Positions 43,081 through 49,854 of a stretch of 64,000 nt of DNA are shown here, piece after piece (the stretch's first letter is position 1; the number at the start of each line of letters is the position of its first letter). The stretch comes from Tenacibaculum aquimarinum (GTDB taxonomy: Bacteria; Bacteroidota; Bacteroidia; Flavobacteriales; Flavobacteriaceae), in assembly GCF_022478115.1 (NCBI RefSeq), contig NZ_JAKGSC010000006.1, positions 54,830 through 118,829 of the forward strand, written 5' to 3'. Below the pieces are notes generated by a model. That model was not told where the DNA came from, ran no database searches, and worked only from the letters and a program-made list of their open reading frames with translations. Made by a program: the position numbers and the translations under genes.

Positions 43081-43695
43081 TTATTTATTGATTGTTAATT
43101 TTTCCATATTTATTGGATTAGTCGAAGTCAAAAATTCAATCGTATTGTTATTAATTCCAATTTCAATTTTTCTCCAAATCCTTTCTTCTTGATATGAATC
43201 GTATAGGTCAATAGTAATATTTGTTTCGTTAATAACAGTATTTTTAAATTCCTTATTGTGCGTAGAGCCAATGAGCATTACATCTTGTAATTCAAAAGTG
43301 AATAATTGAAGTTCTTCCTTACTTTTAAATTCATATCCAATAATCAATTTTATAAGTTCCGTACTTATTCCGTCATACCAGATTGGGTCAATTATTATCA
43401 ATTCTCCATTGTCCGATTTTCTTAAAATCAAACATCGAGAAGTTTTTTCGTGCCATCCATAAAATCCTACTAAAACAGCACTATACAAATCGTATTCAGA
43501 TAGAACTTTATTCAGAGTTTCCTTTTTTATTTCCTTAATATCAGCTGTTTCAGGATTGTAATACCATTTATCAGATTCGTACGAGCCATTTTCGTCAATC
43601 TTTAGTTTTTCCAACGACGATTTTATTTCGGTCAGGTCTTGTCCAAAAGTGAAAAAGGAAAATAGAAGAAGAGAGAGTGTAATCGAAAATTTCAT
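43081..43695 (-). CDS. Cassette 21: exported protein
   Basis: A 204-residue protein with a signal peptide ('ITLSLLLFSFFTFGQ'). The mature part mixes helices and beta strands: 'DLYSAVLVGFYGWHEKTSRCLIL', 'GELIIIDPIWYDGISTELIKL' and 'TNITIDLYDSYQEERIWRKIEI' (each longer than quoted here). It ends 'NPINMEKLTINK'. No family is recognised. The cassette has about 100 bases upstream of the start, unusually long for this array, where a promoter could sit, though I see no TAnnTTTG. Confidence 0.6.
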   Translation of the reverse strand: MKFSITLSLLLFSFFTFGQDLTEIKSSLEKLKIDENGSYESDKWYYNPETADIKEIKKETLNKVLSEYDLYSAVLVGFYGWHEKTSRCLILRKSDNGELIIIDPIWYDGISTELIKLIIGYEFKSKEELQLFTFELQDVMLIGSTHNKEFKNTVINETNITIDLYDSYQEERIWRKIEIGINNNTIEFLTSTNPINMEKLTINK

Positions 43696-43802
43696 TTTTA
43701 TTTCTTTAGTTTCTCAAAACTAATTCATCTCTTTCTTCTTTAAAAGTCATAATGAGTGAATGATGTTTTTGGTTGAGTAACGAGTTTTCTCAAATTGCTT
43801 AC

Positions 43803-43927
43803 AACGTTGTTTTGTATGGAAAGTTGCGATTTTGTGAACGAGGAATTTCCAACGGAAATTCAGAAGTTTGCAAATGAGCAACAAGTTTTAGTTTAGCTAA
43901 AAGCAGCAATTTTTTATACAAGGTGTT
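43803..43927 (-). repeat. attC-like site A22
   Basis: Outer stem ttgtat/atacaa, a compensated change at two positions relative to gtgtat/atacac; apical gaatttcc/ggaaattc. Cassette 22 ends: gttggcaata/tattgccaac, as in cassette 12. Confidence 0.9.
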
Positions 43928-43935
43928 GGCAATAG

Positions 43936-44511
43936 TTATTTTATTTTTTTTCCGTTTTCATATTTCGTAACTCTCTTTTTATCGCCACATTTTATGCAAA
44001 GTTCTTCTCCATGTTTCTTTCCGTTTTTATATTCACAACTATAAGTCAATTTTTCTCCGTTTTCTTCATAACCAAGTTCAATTCCGTGTTTCTTTTTTCC
44101 TAAATATTCACAACTGTAAGTCAATTTTCCTTTCTTAAATTGTTCTAAAAGGATTTTTTCTCCATTTTCATTATAAGTAGTTGTTTCAAATATTTCACTT
44201 TCCAAATTATATTTATATTCTTTGGATTTCAAATATGGTTTTTCAGAATTATAAATAGTTTTATTTGATACTCTCTTTATCTTTCCGTTATAATAAATTT
44301 TGCTTGAAATGATAATTCCTTTTTTAAATTTCGTTTCAAAAACTAAATGCCCATTTCTTCTTTTCCTTTGAGCTATTCCATTAAAAAGACTGTCATTCGA
44401 TATTTTATAAACTAAATTATTTTCAATATAAGTGTCATCTATTCCAATTATTTCTTGTGAAGTAATTTTGTTAAAAGATAAAAATATTATTAAAATTAAA
44501 ATTTTACTCAT
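43936..44511 (-). CDS. Cassette 22: MORN/YwqK-type repeat protein
   Basis: A 191-residue exported protein (signal 'LILIIFLSFNKITSQ') with several MORN-like/YwqK-type repeats: 'YNENGEKILLEQFKKGKLTYS', 'CEYLGKKKHGIELGYEENGEK' and 'CEYKNGKKHGEELC', each in part. These antiparallel-sheet repeats occur in toxin-antitoxin-related proteins (YwqK family) and surface proteins. The two Cys pairs near the C-terminus ('CIKCGDKK') may bind metal. It is alone in its cassette. Confidence 0.75.
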   Translation of the reverse strand: MSKILILIIFLSFNKITSQEIIGIDDTYIENNLVYKISNDSLFNGIAQRKRRNGHLVFETKFKKGIIISSKIYYNGKIKRVSNKTIYNSEKPYLKSKEYKYNLESEIFETTTYNENGEKILLEQFKKGKLTYSCEYLGKKKHGIELGYEENGEKLTYSCEYKNGKKHGEELCIKCGDKKRVTKYENGKKIK

Positions 44512-44529
44512 TTCACTCTAATTATTGCC

Positions 44530-44654
44530 AACGGTCTCGTATATGATTTGTAGCATTGTTTCAGCAAGTAAGTTAGCAAATAATAACCGAAATAGAAAAA
44601 CCGCGAGGTTTTTCGACAGTAGGCGAGTAGCAGCTATAAATTATATACATTGTT
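44530..44654 (-). repeat. attC-like site A23 (identical to A11)
   Basis: Same sequence as 33889-34013 throughout. It closes the duplicated cassette 23. Confidence 0.92.
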
Positions 44655-44680
44655 AGCTAAGGTTTTTTCTTTTTTGCGAA

Positions 44681-44866
44681 CTACTCCTTTGCGTATTTCC
44701 GAACTATTTGTTTTTCCTGCGCTATTTTATTTTTTTCCTTAAATGTCAAAAAACTCCGAATTACTATTCCGTTCTTTTCCGCAAAGAGCATCAGTTTTGT
44801 TTTAGATCCTAATTTTCGTGATGTTAGAATCGGTTGATTTAAACAACTAATTTTAAATTTTTTCAA
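44681..44866 (-). CDS. Cassette 23: duplicate of the cassette 11 short ORF
   Basis: Identical 61-residue frame to 34040-34225; see that entry for the TTG start and the doubtful coding status. The whole 591-base unit (site plus cassette, 44530-45120) matches 33889-34479 with no difference seen, an offset of exactly 10641 bases. Confidence 0.35.
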   Translation of the reverse strand: MKKFKISCLNQPILTSRKLGSKTKLMLFAEKNGIVIRSFLTFKEKNKIAQEKQIVRKYAKE

Positions 44867-45117
44867 CTGGGAATAGTTCAGCCGTACGTTTTGCCATTCC
44901 GCTTATCAGCCAAAAGTTGAGGATTGCTATTATTTTGAATTTAAGAACAGAAGTTGAGCAAGCCGAAATTCGCGCGTAACAATCCGAATGAGTGAAAAAA
45001 ATTCAGCGCAATACTTTTTGAGATTCCGCTTTAAATTCCAACGTAGTTTTGGTATGAAAATAAGTACAGAATTTAGTGATTGCCTTGAAATTGCAAGTTA
45101 GCACCAAAATCTTTGCT
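44867..45117 (-). other. Cassette 23: 250-base leader, duplicate of cassette 11
   Basis: Identical to 34226-34476; no recognised gene. A plus-strand open frame starting at 45076 crosses the next site and lies antisense to cassette 24; I do not regard it as a gene. Confidence 0.4.
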
Positions 45118-45241
45118 AACGGTTTTGTATATGATACGTTGCGTGTGTTAGCAACTAATTTAGCAAATAAAAACCGAATAGAATATTCCGCAGGAATATT
45201 CGTAAGTAGGCTAGAACTAGCAATGGATTATATACGTTGTT
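45118..45241 (-). repeat. attC-like site A24
   Basis: Outer stem gtatat/atatac; apical gaatattcc/ggaatattc. First site reached when the array is read from the right on the minus strand. Confidence 0.92.
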
Positions 45242-45758
45242 ACAGCACGTATTTATTCCGCAAAATATTTTTCGAAGCAATTTTTGCAACGTTCACGTAT
45301 CCACCTTTTTCGTCCGCAATATTTTTCAATTCCGATTCGGTTTTCGATTCGAATTTTTGCTCGTAATGTTTAATCAGTTTTATGTTTTCCGTATTTTTTT
45401 CCGCCAATTCTTTTTCAGGAAACATTTTGTTCAGTAATTCCTTATTCAAAGCCAAGAAAATAATCAGTAAAGTCAGAAATATTGGATTGAACTTAATTGG
45501 CCCAATTCCGAATATTATGTTTGAATAATAAATATCAATCAGATTTAGGATTCCGAGAATCAAAGTCAGTCCGAATATATAAACAAATAACTTTTTGTTC
45601 TTAAAATACAAAAGGGTTGAAATTCCAATTAATCCAATTCCCACGTAATGCTTATAATTCAGAGTATAATCCGTAAAAAACGTAATTCCGATTGAGATTA
45701 TCAAAAGAATTATTGAAATCAGAAGTGAAATTATGTCTTTACCAATGGTTTTTCTCAT
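45240..45758 (-). CDS. Cassette 24: membrane protein, paralogue of the cassette 10 protein
   Basis: A 172-residue protein, the same along its length as the cassette 10 protein with scattered substitutions and a short gap in the linker. Hydrophobic segments ('IISLLISIILLIISIGITFF', 'GIGLIGISTLLYFKN') precede a polar tail ending 'NILRNKYVL'. It shares the private ends gttacagcac/gtgctgtaac, with the stop TAA made from the core and the ATG 9 bases from the other boundary. It is the first cassette of the array, next to where an attI would be expected. Confidence 0.75.
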   Translation of the reverse strand: MRKTIGKDIISLLISIILLIISIGITFFTDYTLNYKHYVGIGLIGISTLLYFKNKKLFVYIFGLTLILGILNLIDIYYSNIIFGIGPIKFNPIFLTLLIIFLALNKELLNKMFPEKELAEKNTENIKLIKHYEQKFESKTESELKNIADEKGGYVNVAKIASKNILRNKYVL

Positions 45759-45760
45759 AT

Positions 45761-45770
45761 GTGCTGTAAC
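45761..45770 (-). other. Right-hand array boundary (half core, attI-like position)
   Basis: The private end gtgctgtaac finishes at the 'aac' core and is followed by unrelated sequence (tcgttatatag...), with no palindromic site. This is where an attI would lie if the array was built by an integrase, but no integrase gene follows. Confidence 0.6.
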
Positions 45771-45925
45771 TCGTTATATAGTTATTTTTACTTTCAATAT
45801 CCTTTAAATTAAACAGGATAAAGAAAGTTTTTAGTTATCGTTATCTCGTAAAGATAACTTTTAAAATGATAATATTTAACGGAACTTCTATGAATATAGA
45901 AACAGACTAAATTTCTCAATTAGAT
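45771..45925. other. Intergenic region to the right of the array
   Basis: 155 AT-rich bases with an inverted repeat actaaat / atttagt (about 45908-45931) that may terminate the serine hydrolase gene. No clear TAnnTTTG promoter reading into the array was found. Confidence 0.45.
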
Positions 45926-47011
45926 TTAGTTTATAACGGCATTAATTTTTTGCCACAATTCATTATCGAAACTAGAGTTAGCAAGTTGATTGGTATTTCC
46001 TGCACTATCTCCACAACGAATTACAACAATATTTTTACTAGGAACAACATATATTTTTTGATCGTTAGCACCTAAAGCAGCAAACATATCTGCTGGCGCA
46101 TCAGGAATAATTTCTCCAGTATTGGTTGAAGAATCTGTAGCAATAAAACCGTCTTTACCATTTAACCACCATAAGTACCCGTAAGATTTATTTAGGTTTT
46201 GAGAAGTATTTGTCATTTCATTAAAGTAACTTTCACAAACAACTTCTTCATTATTCCAGGTTCCTTTATTTAAAGATAGTAAGCCAAATCTTGCCATAGA
46301 TCTTGTGTTGCTAGAAAAAATATTTACATCAAAAACACTAGACCAATTACCAGAAGCACCAATTTTATCTAAAATATTATTCTTTATATATGTTTTAAAA
46401 TCGGTTCCAGTAGCTTCACTTAATATTTTCTGAACTTGAGAAAATGCTCCTTGATGATATGCCCAAGTTGTACCAGCATCAGAATTATAATTCATGCAAT
46501 CTGGAGCAGTGCAAGTCCAAGCAACTAAATTATTAGGATTATTAACTAAACCTGTTGTCATTGTTAAATGGTGTTCTACTGTTATTAAATCTTCCTTTTC
46601 TTGGGGTAAAGAAGACCAATTGTTTCCTAAATAATCTGAAGTTTTAGAGTTTATATCAAGTAAATTTTCCTCTTGCGCAATTCCTACGGCAGTTGCTGTT
46701 AAGCTTTTTACTGCAGAATACCATGGATTTGTAGCTGTTTGAGAATGACCATTAAAATATTTTTCAACTACAATTCTTCCGTTTTTTAAAATGATAAAAC
46801 CTTTTGTGTTTTTTTCTTCTAAAAAATCATATAAATTATCAAGATTGTTTGTATTCCAATTTAAAGAAGTGGCAGTTGTAGTTTCCCAAGTTGTTGTGTT
46901 ATTTGATGGAAAATAGGCGGTTTCATCAATAGGAATTATTGGTGTTACTTCAGTTTCTGAAGAGCAACTAATTAATAATGTTACTACAAATAAGAAGATA
47001 TATTTTTTCAT
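45926..47011 (-). CDS. Serine hydrolase, beta-lactamase/PBP4-like lipoprotein
   Basis: A 361-residue lipoprotein with lipobox 'VTLLISCSSE'. The class C beta-lactamase/DD-peptidase fold is shown by 'YSAVKSLTA' (Ser-x-x-Lys nucleophile) and 'YNSDAGTTWAYHQG' with the Tyr-x-Asn-like element. 'GASGNWSSVFD', 'ARFGLLSLNKGTW' and 'YGYLWWLNG' are typical of the EstB-like esterase branch. Such proteins hydrolyse peptides, esters or beta-lactams, and the actual substrate is unknown. It is a core-genome gene bordering the array, not a cassette. Confidence 0.85.
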   Translation of the reverse strand: MKKYIFLFVVTLLISCSSETEVTPIIPIDETAYFPSNNTTTWETTTATSLNWNTNNLDNLYDFLEEKNTKGFIILKNGRIVVEKYFNGHSQTATNPWYSAVKSLTATAVGIAQEENLLDINSKTSDYLGNNWSSLPQEKEDLITVEHHLTMTTGLVNNPNNLVAWTCTAPDCMNYNSDAGTTWAYHQGAFSQVQKILSEATGTDFKTYIKNNILDKIGASGNWSSVFDVNIFSSNTRSMARFGLLSLNKGTWNNEEVVCESYFNEMTNTSQNLNKSYGYLWWLNGKDGFIATDSSTNTGEIIPDAPADMFAALGANDQKIYVVPSKNIVVIRCGDSAGNTNQLANSSFDNELWQKINAVIN

Positions 47012-47066
47012 AATTAGGAATATCTATTTAAGACTTCGAAATATACAAAAGGTTTAATTAAGATTG

Positions 47067-47074
47067 TATCTTTG
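47067..47074 (+). promoter_or_regulatory. Bacteroidota -7 element (TATCTTTG) before rimO
   Basis: Matches TAnnTTTG, 17 bases before the rimO start. No convincing -33 TTG at the right spacing. Confidence 0.4.
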
Positions 47075-47091
47075 CGCTTTAAAGTAGAAAG

Positions 47092-48447
47092 ATGCGTACA
47101 AAAACTATCAAGAAAAATAAGATTAATGTTGTTACTTTAGGTTGTTCTAAAAACGTTTACGACAGTGAAGTTTTAATGGGACAATTAAAAGCCAATGGTA
47201 AAAACGTTGTACATGAAGATCCAGAAGATGACGGAAATATTGTTGTAATTAATACTTGCGGATTTATTGGTAAAGCCAAAGAAGAAAGTATTGATACAAT
47301 TTTACATTATGCACAAAGAAAAGAAGCAGGTGAAATTGATAAAGTTTTTGTTTCTGGTTGTTTAAGTGAACGTTACAAGCCAGATTTAGAAAGAGAAATT
47401 AAAAATGTAGACCAATATTTTGGAACGCACGATTTGCCTAATCTTTTAAAAGTTTTAGAAGCAGATTATAAACACGAGTTAATTGGAGAACGTTTAACAA
47501 CTACGCCAAAACATTATGCATATTTAAAAATTGCTGAAGGTTGTGATAGACCTTGTTCGTTTTGTGCAATTCCTTTAATGAGAGGAAAACACAAATCTAC
47601 TCCAATTGAAGATATTATTATTGAAGCTACAAAGTTGGCTGAAAAAGGTATCAAAGAAATAATGCTTATTGCGCAAGATTTAACTTATTACGGATTAGAT
47701 ATTTACAAAAAACGTGCATTAGCAGAACTATTAGAAGCTTTAGTAAAAGTTGATGGAATTGAGTGGATTCGTTTGCATTATGCATTTCCAACAGGTTTTC
47801 CAATGGATGTTTTAGAGGTAATGAAGCGCGAACCAAAAGTGTGTAATTATCTAGATATTCCATTACAGCATATTAATACTGAAATTTTAAAGTCGATGAA
47901 ACGTGGTACAACGCACGAAAAAACGACTTCTTTAATTCATAAATTCCGTGAAGCAGTTCCAAATATGGGAATTAGAACCACATTAATTGTTGGTTATCCT
48001 GGAGAAACGGAAGAACAATTTCAAGAATTGAAAGATTGGGTAGAGGAGATGCGTTTTGAGCGTTTAGGAGCTTTTCAATATTCTCATGAAGAAAATACAG
48101 GCGCTTATGTTTTAGAAGATAATGTTCCAGAAGACGTTAAATTTAGACGTGTAAACGAAATTATGGAAATTCAAGGCCAGATTTCTTGGGAATTGAATCA
48201 ACAAAAAATAGGAAAAACGTTTAGATGTTTATTTGATAGAAAAGATGGTGAGTTTTTCTACGGAAGAACAGAATTTGATTCGCCAGATGTAGATAACGAT
48301 GTTATAGTTGATGCTAAAGAACACTATATAAAAATAGGGGAGTTTATAGACATTAAAATACATGAAGCAGGAGATTTTGATTTACACGGAACTCCAGTTG
48401 TAAAACAAGAAAAACCAATTCCTTTAAATCAACAGAAGAAAAAATAA
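47092..48447 (+). CDS. rimO: Ribosomal protein S12 methylthiotransferase
   Basis: A 451-residue radical-SAM enzyme that methylthiolates an aspartate of ribosomal protein S12. The N-terminal UPF0004 domain carries the auxiliary cluster cysteines Cys18 ('LGCSKN'), Cys56 ('INTCGFI') and Cys90 ('VSGCLSERY'). The radical-SAM cluster CxxxCxxC is at 'CDRPCSFC' (151, 155, 158). A C-terminal TRAM domain follows. 'LGCSKNVYDSE' and the 'HYAFPTGFP' segment indicate RimO rather than MiaB. Followed by a strong terminator. Confidence 0.95.
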   Translation: MRTKTIKKNKINVVTLGCSKNVYDSEVLMGQLKANGKNVVHEDPEDDGNIVVINTCGFIGKAKEESIDTILHYAQRKEAGEIDKVFVSGCLSERYKPDLEREIKNVDQYFGTHDLPNLLKVLEADYKHELIGERLTTTPKHYAYLKIAEGCDRPCSFCAIPLMRGKHKSTPIEDIIIEATKLAEKGIKEIMLIAQDLTYYGLDIYKKRALAELLEALVKVDGIEWIRLHYAFPTGFPMDVLEVMKREPKVCNYLDIPLQHINTEILKSMKRGTTHEKTTSLIHKFREAVPNMGIRTTLIVGYPGETEEQFQELKDWVEEMRFERLGAFQYSHEENTGAYVLEDNVPEDVKFRRVNEIMEIQGQISWELNQQKIGKTFRCLFDRKDGEFFYGRTEFDSPDVDNDVIVDAKEHYIKIGEFIDIKIHEAGDFDLHGTPVVKQEKPIPLNQQKKK

Positions 48448-48464
48448 TTAGAGTACATAAATAG

Positions 48465-48495
48465 AAAATCCTGCTTAAAAGCAGGATTTTTTTTG
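48465..48495 (+). terminator. Terminator of rimO
   Basis: Stem aaaatcctgct / agcaggatttt followed by T residues; it can also serve the convergent TIGR02757 gene. Confidence 0.85.
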
Positions 48496-48496
48496 T

Positions 48497-49261
48497 TTAA
48501 AATTGTTCAAATACACCCAAACCAAAGAGTGCAAAATCGTATTTAGAAGGATCTTTTTTATCTAATTTCCTTAACGTTGTATCCATTTCTCTAACAGCTT
48601 TCCAGTCGTTTTGTTTACGTGTTAAAACAGTTAGTTTTCTTGCAACATTTCCAGAATGAACATCTAACGGACAATGTAAATTTGCAGCATCGTGATTTTT
48701 CCAAATACCAAAGTCAACACCTGTTTTATTATCTCTAACCATCCAACGTAAATACATATTTATACGTTTAGAAGCTGAGTTTTTTAATGGATCAGAAACA
48801 TGTTTTGTAGTTCTGCTTTGATGTGGAATTTCAAAAAACACTTTTTTGAAATTATGAATTGCAGTTTTGTAATTATCTGATTTGTCAGTAATTAAAAGTG
48901 CATTTTCTAATCCGTTGTGGTTCTTGTAAATATTTTTTAATGATTTTATAAAGAACTGAAAATCAATTTCGTTAAAAGTTCTATGTACAAAATTGGTAAG
49001 TTTACTTAGTTCTTTTTCTGTGTGATTGACCACAAAATCGTGTGGAGAATGATCTAATAATTCCATCATTTTATTAGAATTATTAATAATCATTTGTCTT
49101 TTTCCCCAAGCAATTGTTGCGGTTAAAAAACCAGCAATTTCAATGTCTTCTTTTTTAGAAAATAAATGCGGAATTTGTATTGGATCGCTCTCAATAAACT
49201 TTGGATTGTTGTATTGAATAACCTTTTCGTCTAAGAATTCTTGAAGTTCTTTATTTGTCAT
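48497..49261 (-). CDS. TIGR02757 (DUF2400) family protein
   Basis: A 254-residue conserved bacterial protein. Signatures are 'DPIQIPHLFSKKEDIEIAGF', 'ATIAWGKRQMIINN' and 'YLRWMVRDNKTGVDFGIWK', with 'LHCPLDVHSGNVARKL' and a C-terminal 'DPSKYDFALFGLGV'. The His/Asp/Cys-rich helical fold resembles HhH-type DNA glycosylases, but the function is unknown. Its ATG overlaps the stop of the CPBP protease gene by one base, so the pair is translationally coupled. Confidence 0.9.
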   Translation of the reverse strand: MTNKELQEFLDEKVIQYNNPKFIESDPIQIPHLFSKKEDIEIAGFLTATIAWGKRQMIINNSNKMMELLDHSPHDFVVNHTEKELSKLTNFVHRTFNEIDFQFFIKSLKNIYKNHNGLENALLITDKSDNYKTAIHNFKKVFFEIPHQSRTTKHVSDPLKNSASKRINMYLRWMVRDNKTGVDFGIWKNHDAANLHCPLDVHSGNVARKLTVLTRKQNDWKAVREMDTTLRKLDKKDPSKYDFALFGLGVFEQF

Positions 49262-49812
49262 TATTCGAAACCAAATATTAACGCTCCACCCATTAAAATA
49301 CCGTTATAAGCAGCGTGTAATAAAATAGACCAAAGTAAGCCAAAACGTACACGAATAAAACCTAAATAACCACCCAAAAGTAATTGTGGTAACACTAATA
49401 TTGGTGCAAATAATAGCACATTTGTGGTTAAATTATAATTTGTAATATGAACTAAACCAAATAATATTGCCAAAGTGTAAAAAGCTATTCTAAATTGTTT
49501 TCCTTTTTTAAAAGCAGCTAATGGAGCTCTAAAAATAACTTCTTCTAAAAGTGGAGCAATTACAACAGCCATAACAAAAATCATAGTTTTAGATAAGCTT
49601 TTCATCATTTCTTCCATCTGATGATCGTCCATGTTTACCAAACCAAACTCATCTAAAGCGCCTATTAAAACTGAAGTTGCTAAACCCGTTAAAAGACTAA
49701 TTATTAAAAGATGTCCAAATTTTTTAATTCTATAATTGATATCTGTATTTGTGTCTTCTTCTAAAACAGGATTTTTTAAATAGGCTACTAACTCGTTAAA
49801 TGTTTCTTTCAT
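49261..49812 (-). CDS. CPBP family intramembrane metalloprotease
   Basis: A 183-residue membrane protein (Abi/CAAX protease family). The motifs are 'PLLEEVIFRAPL' (EExxxR), 'LFGLVHITNY' (FxxxH) and the final 'LLHAAYNGIL' (HxxxN/D), whose Glu and His residues hold the catalytic metal. About four to six transmembrane helices are visible. Members cleave prenylated or membrane proteins and can give immunity to bacteriocins. The substrate here is not known. Upstream of TIGR02757 with a one-base overlap. Confidence 0.9.
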   Translation of the reverse strand: MKETFNELVAYLKNPVLEEDTNTDINYRIKKFGHLLIISLLTGLATSVLIGALDEFGLVNMDDHQMEEMMKSLSKTMIFVMAVVIAPLLEEVIFRAPLAAFKKGKQFRIAFYTLAILFGLVHITNYNLTTNVLLFAPILVLPQLLLGGYLGFIRVRFGLLWSILLHAAYNGILMGGALIFGFE

Positions 49813-49854
49813 GTTGTTTTGATTTATTGATTAGTAGCGAAAAAAATAGTTTTG

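Larger units (their letters stand above)
21235..45770 (-). mobile_element. Integron-like gene-cassette array: 24 cassettes, 24 attC-like sites, no integrase seen
   Basis: Twenty-four palindromic sites, most 123-127 bp, alternate with cassettes averaging about 1 kb; all cassette genes read on the minus strand. Read on that strand, each cassette is a gene (or two) followed by its own site. Sites run from 'aac' to 'gtt' on the plus strand and fold as an imperfect hairpin with co-varying arms. Cassette ends carry private inverted repeats beginning at gtt/aac, as expected for R'/R'' halves of an attC. Cassettes 11 and 23 appear identical. The leftmost site is degenerate at both ends, and the right boundary is a lone half-core at 45761-45770. 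No tyrosine recombinase is encoded in the window. Confidence 0.85.

Noticed and set aside
45076..45437. Plus-strand open frames over site A24 and cassette 24
   Set aside because: They cross a palindromic site and lie antisense to a gene with a convincing paralogue.
21235..45770. CRISPR array
   Set aside because: Repeats are ~125 bp palindromes separated by whole genes of varied length, not short repeats with uniform spacers.
21235..45770. Family of MITEs or insertion sequences inserted between genes
   Set aside because: Target-site duplications were not seen; instead each cassette's two ends are complementary to each other and conserved core bases sit at a precise exchange point, with all genes in one direction.
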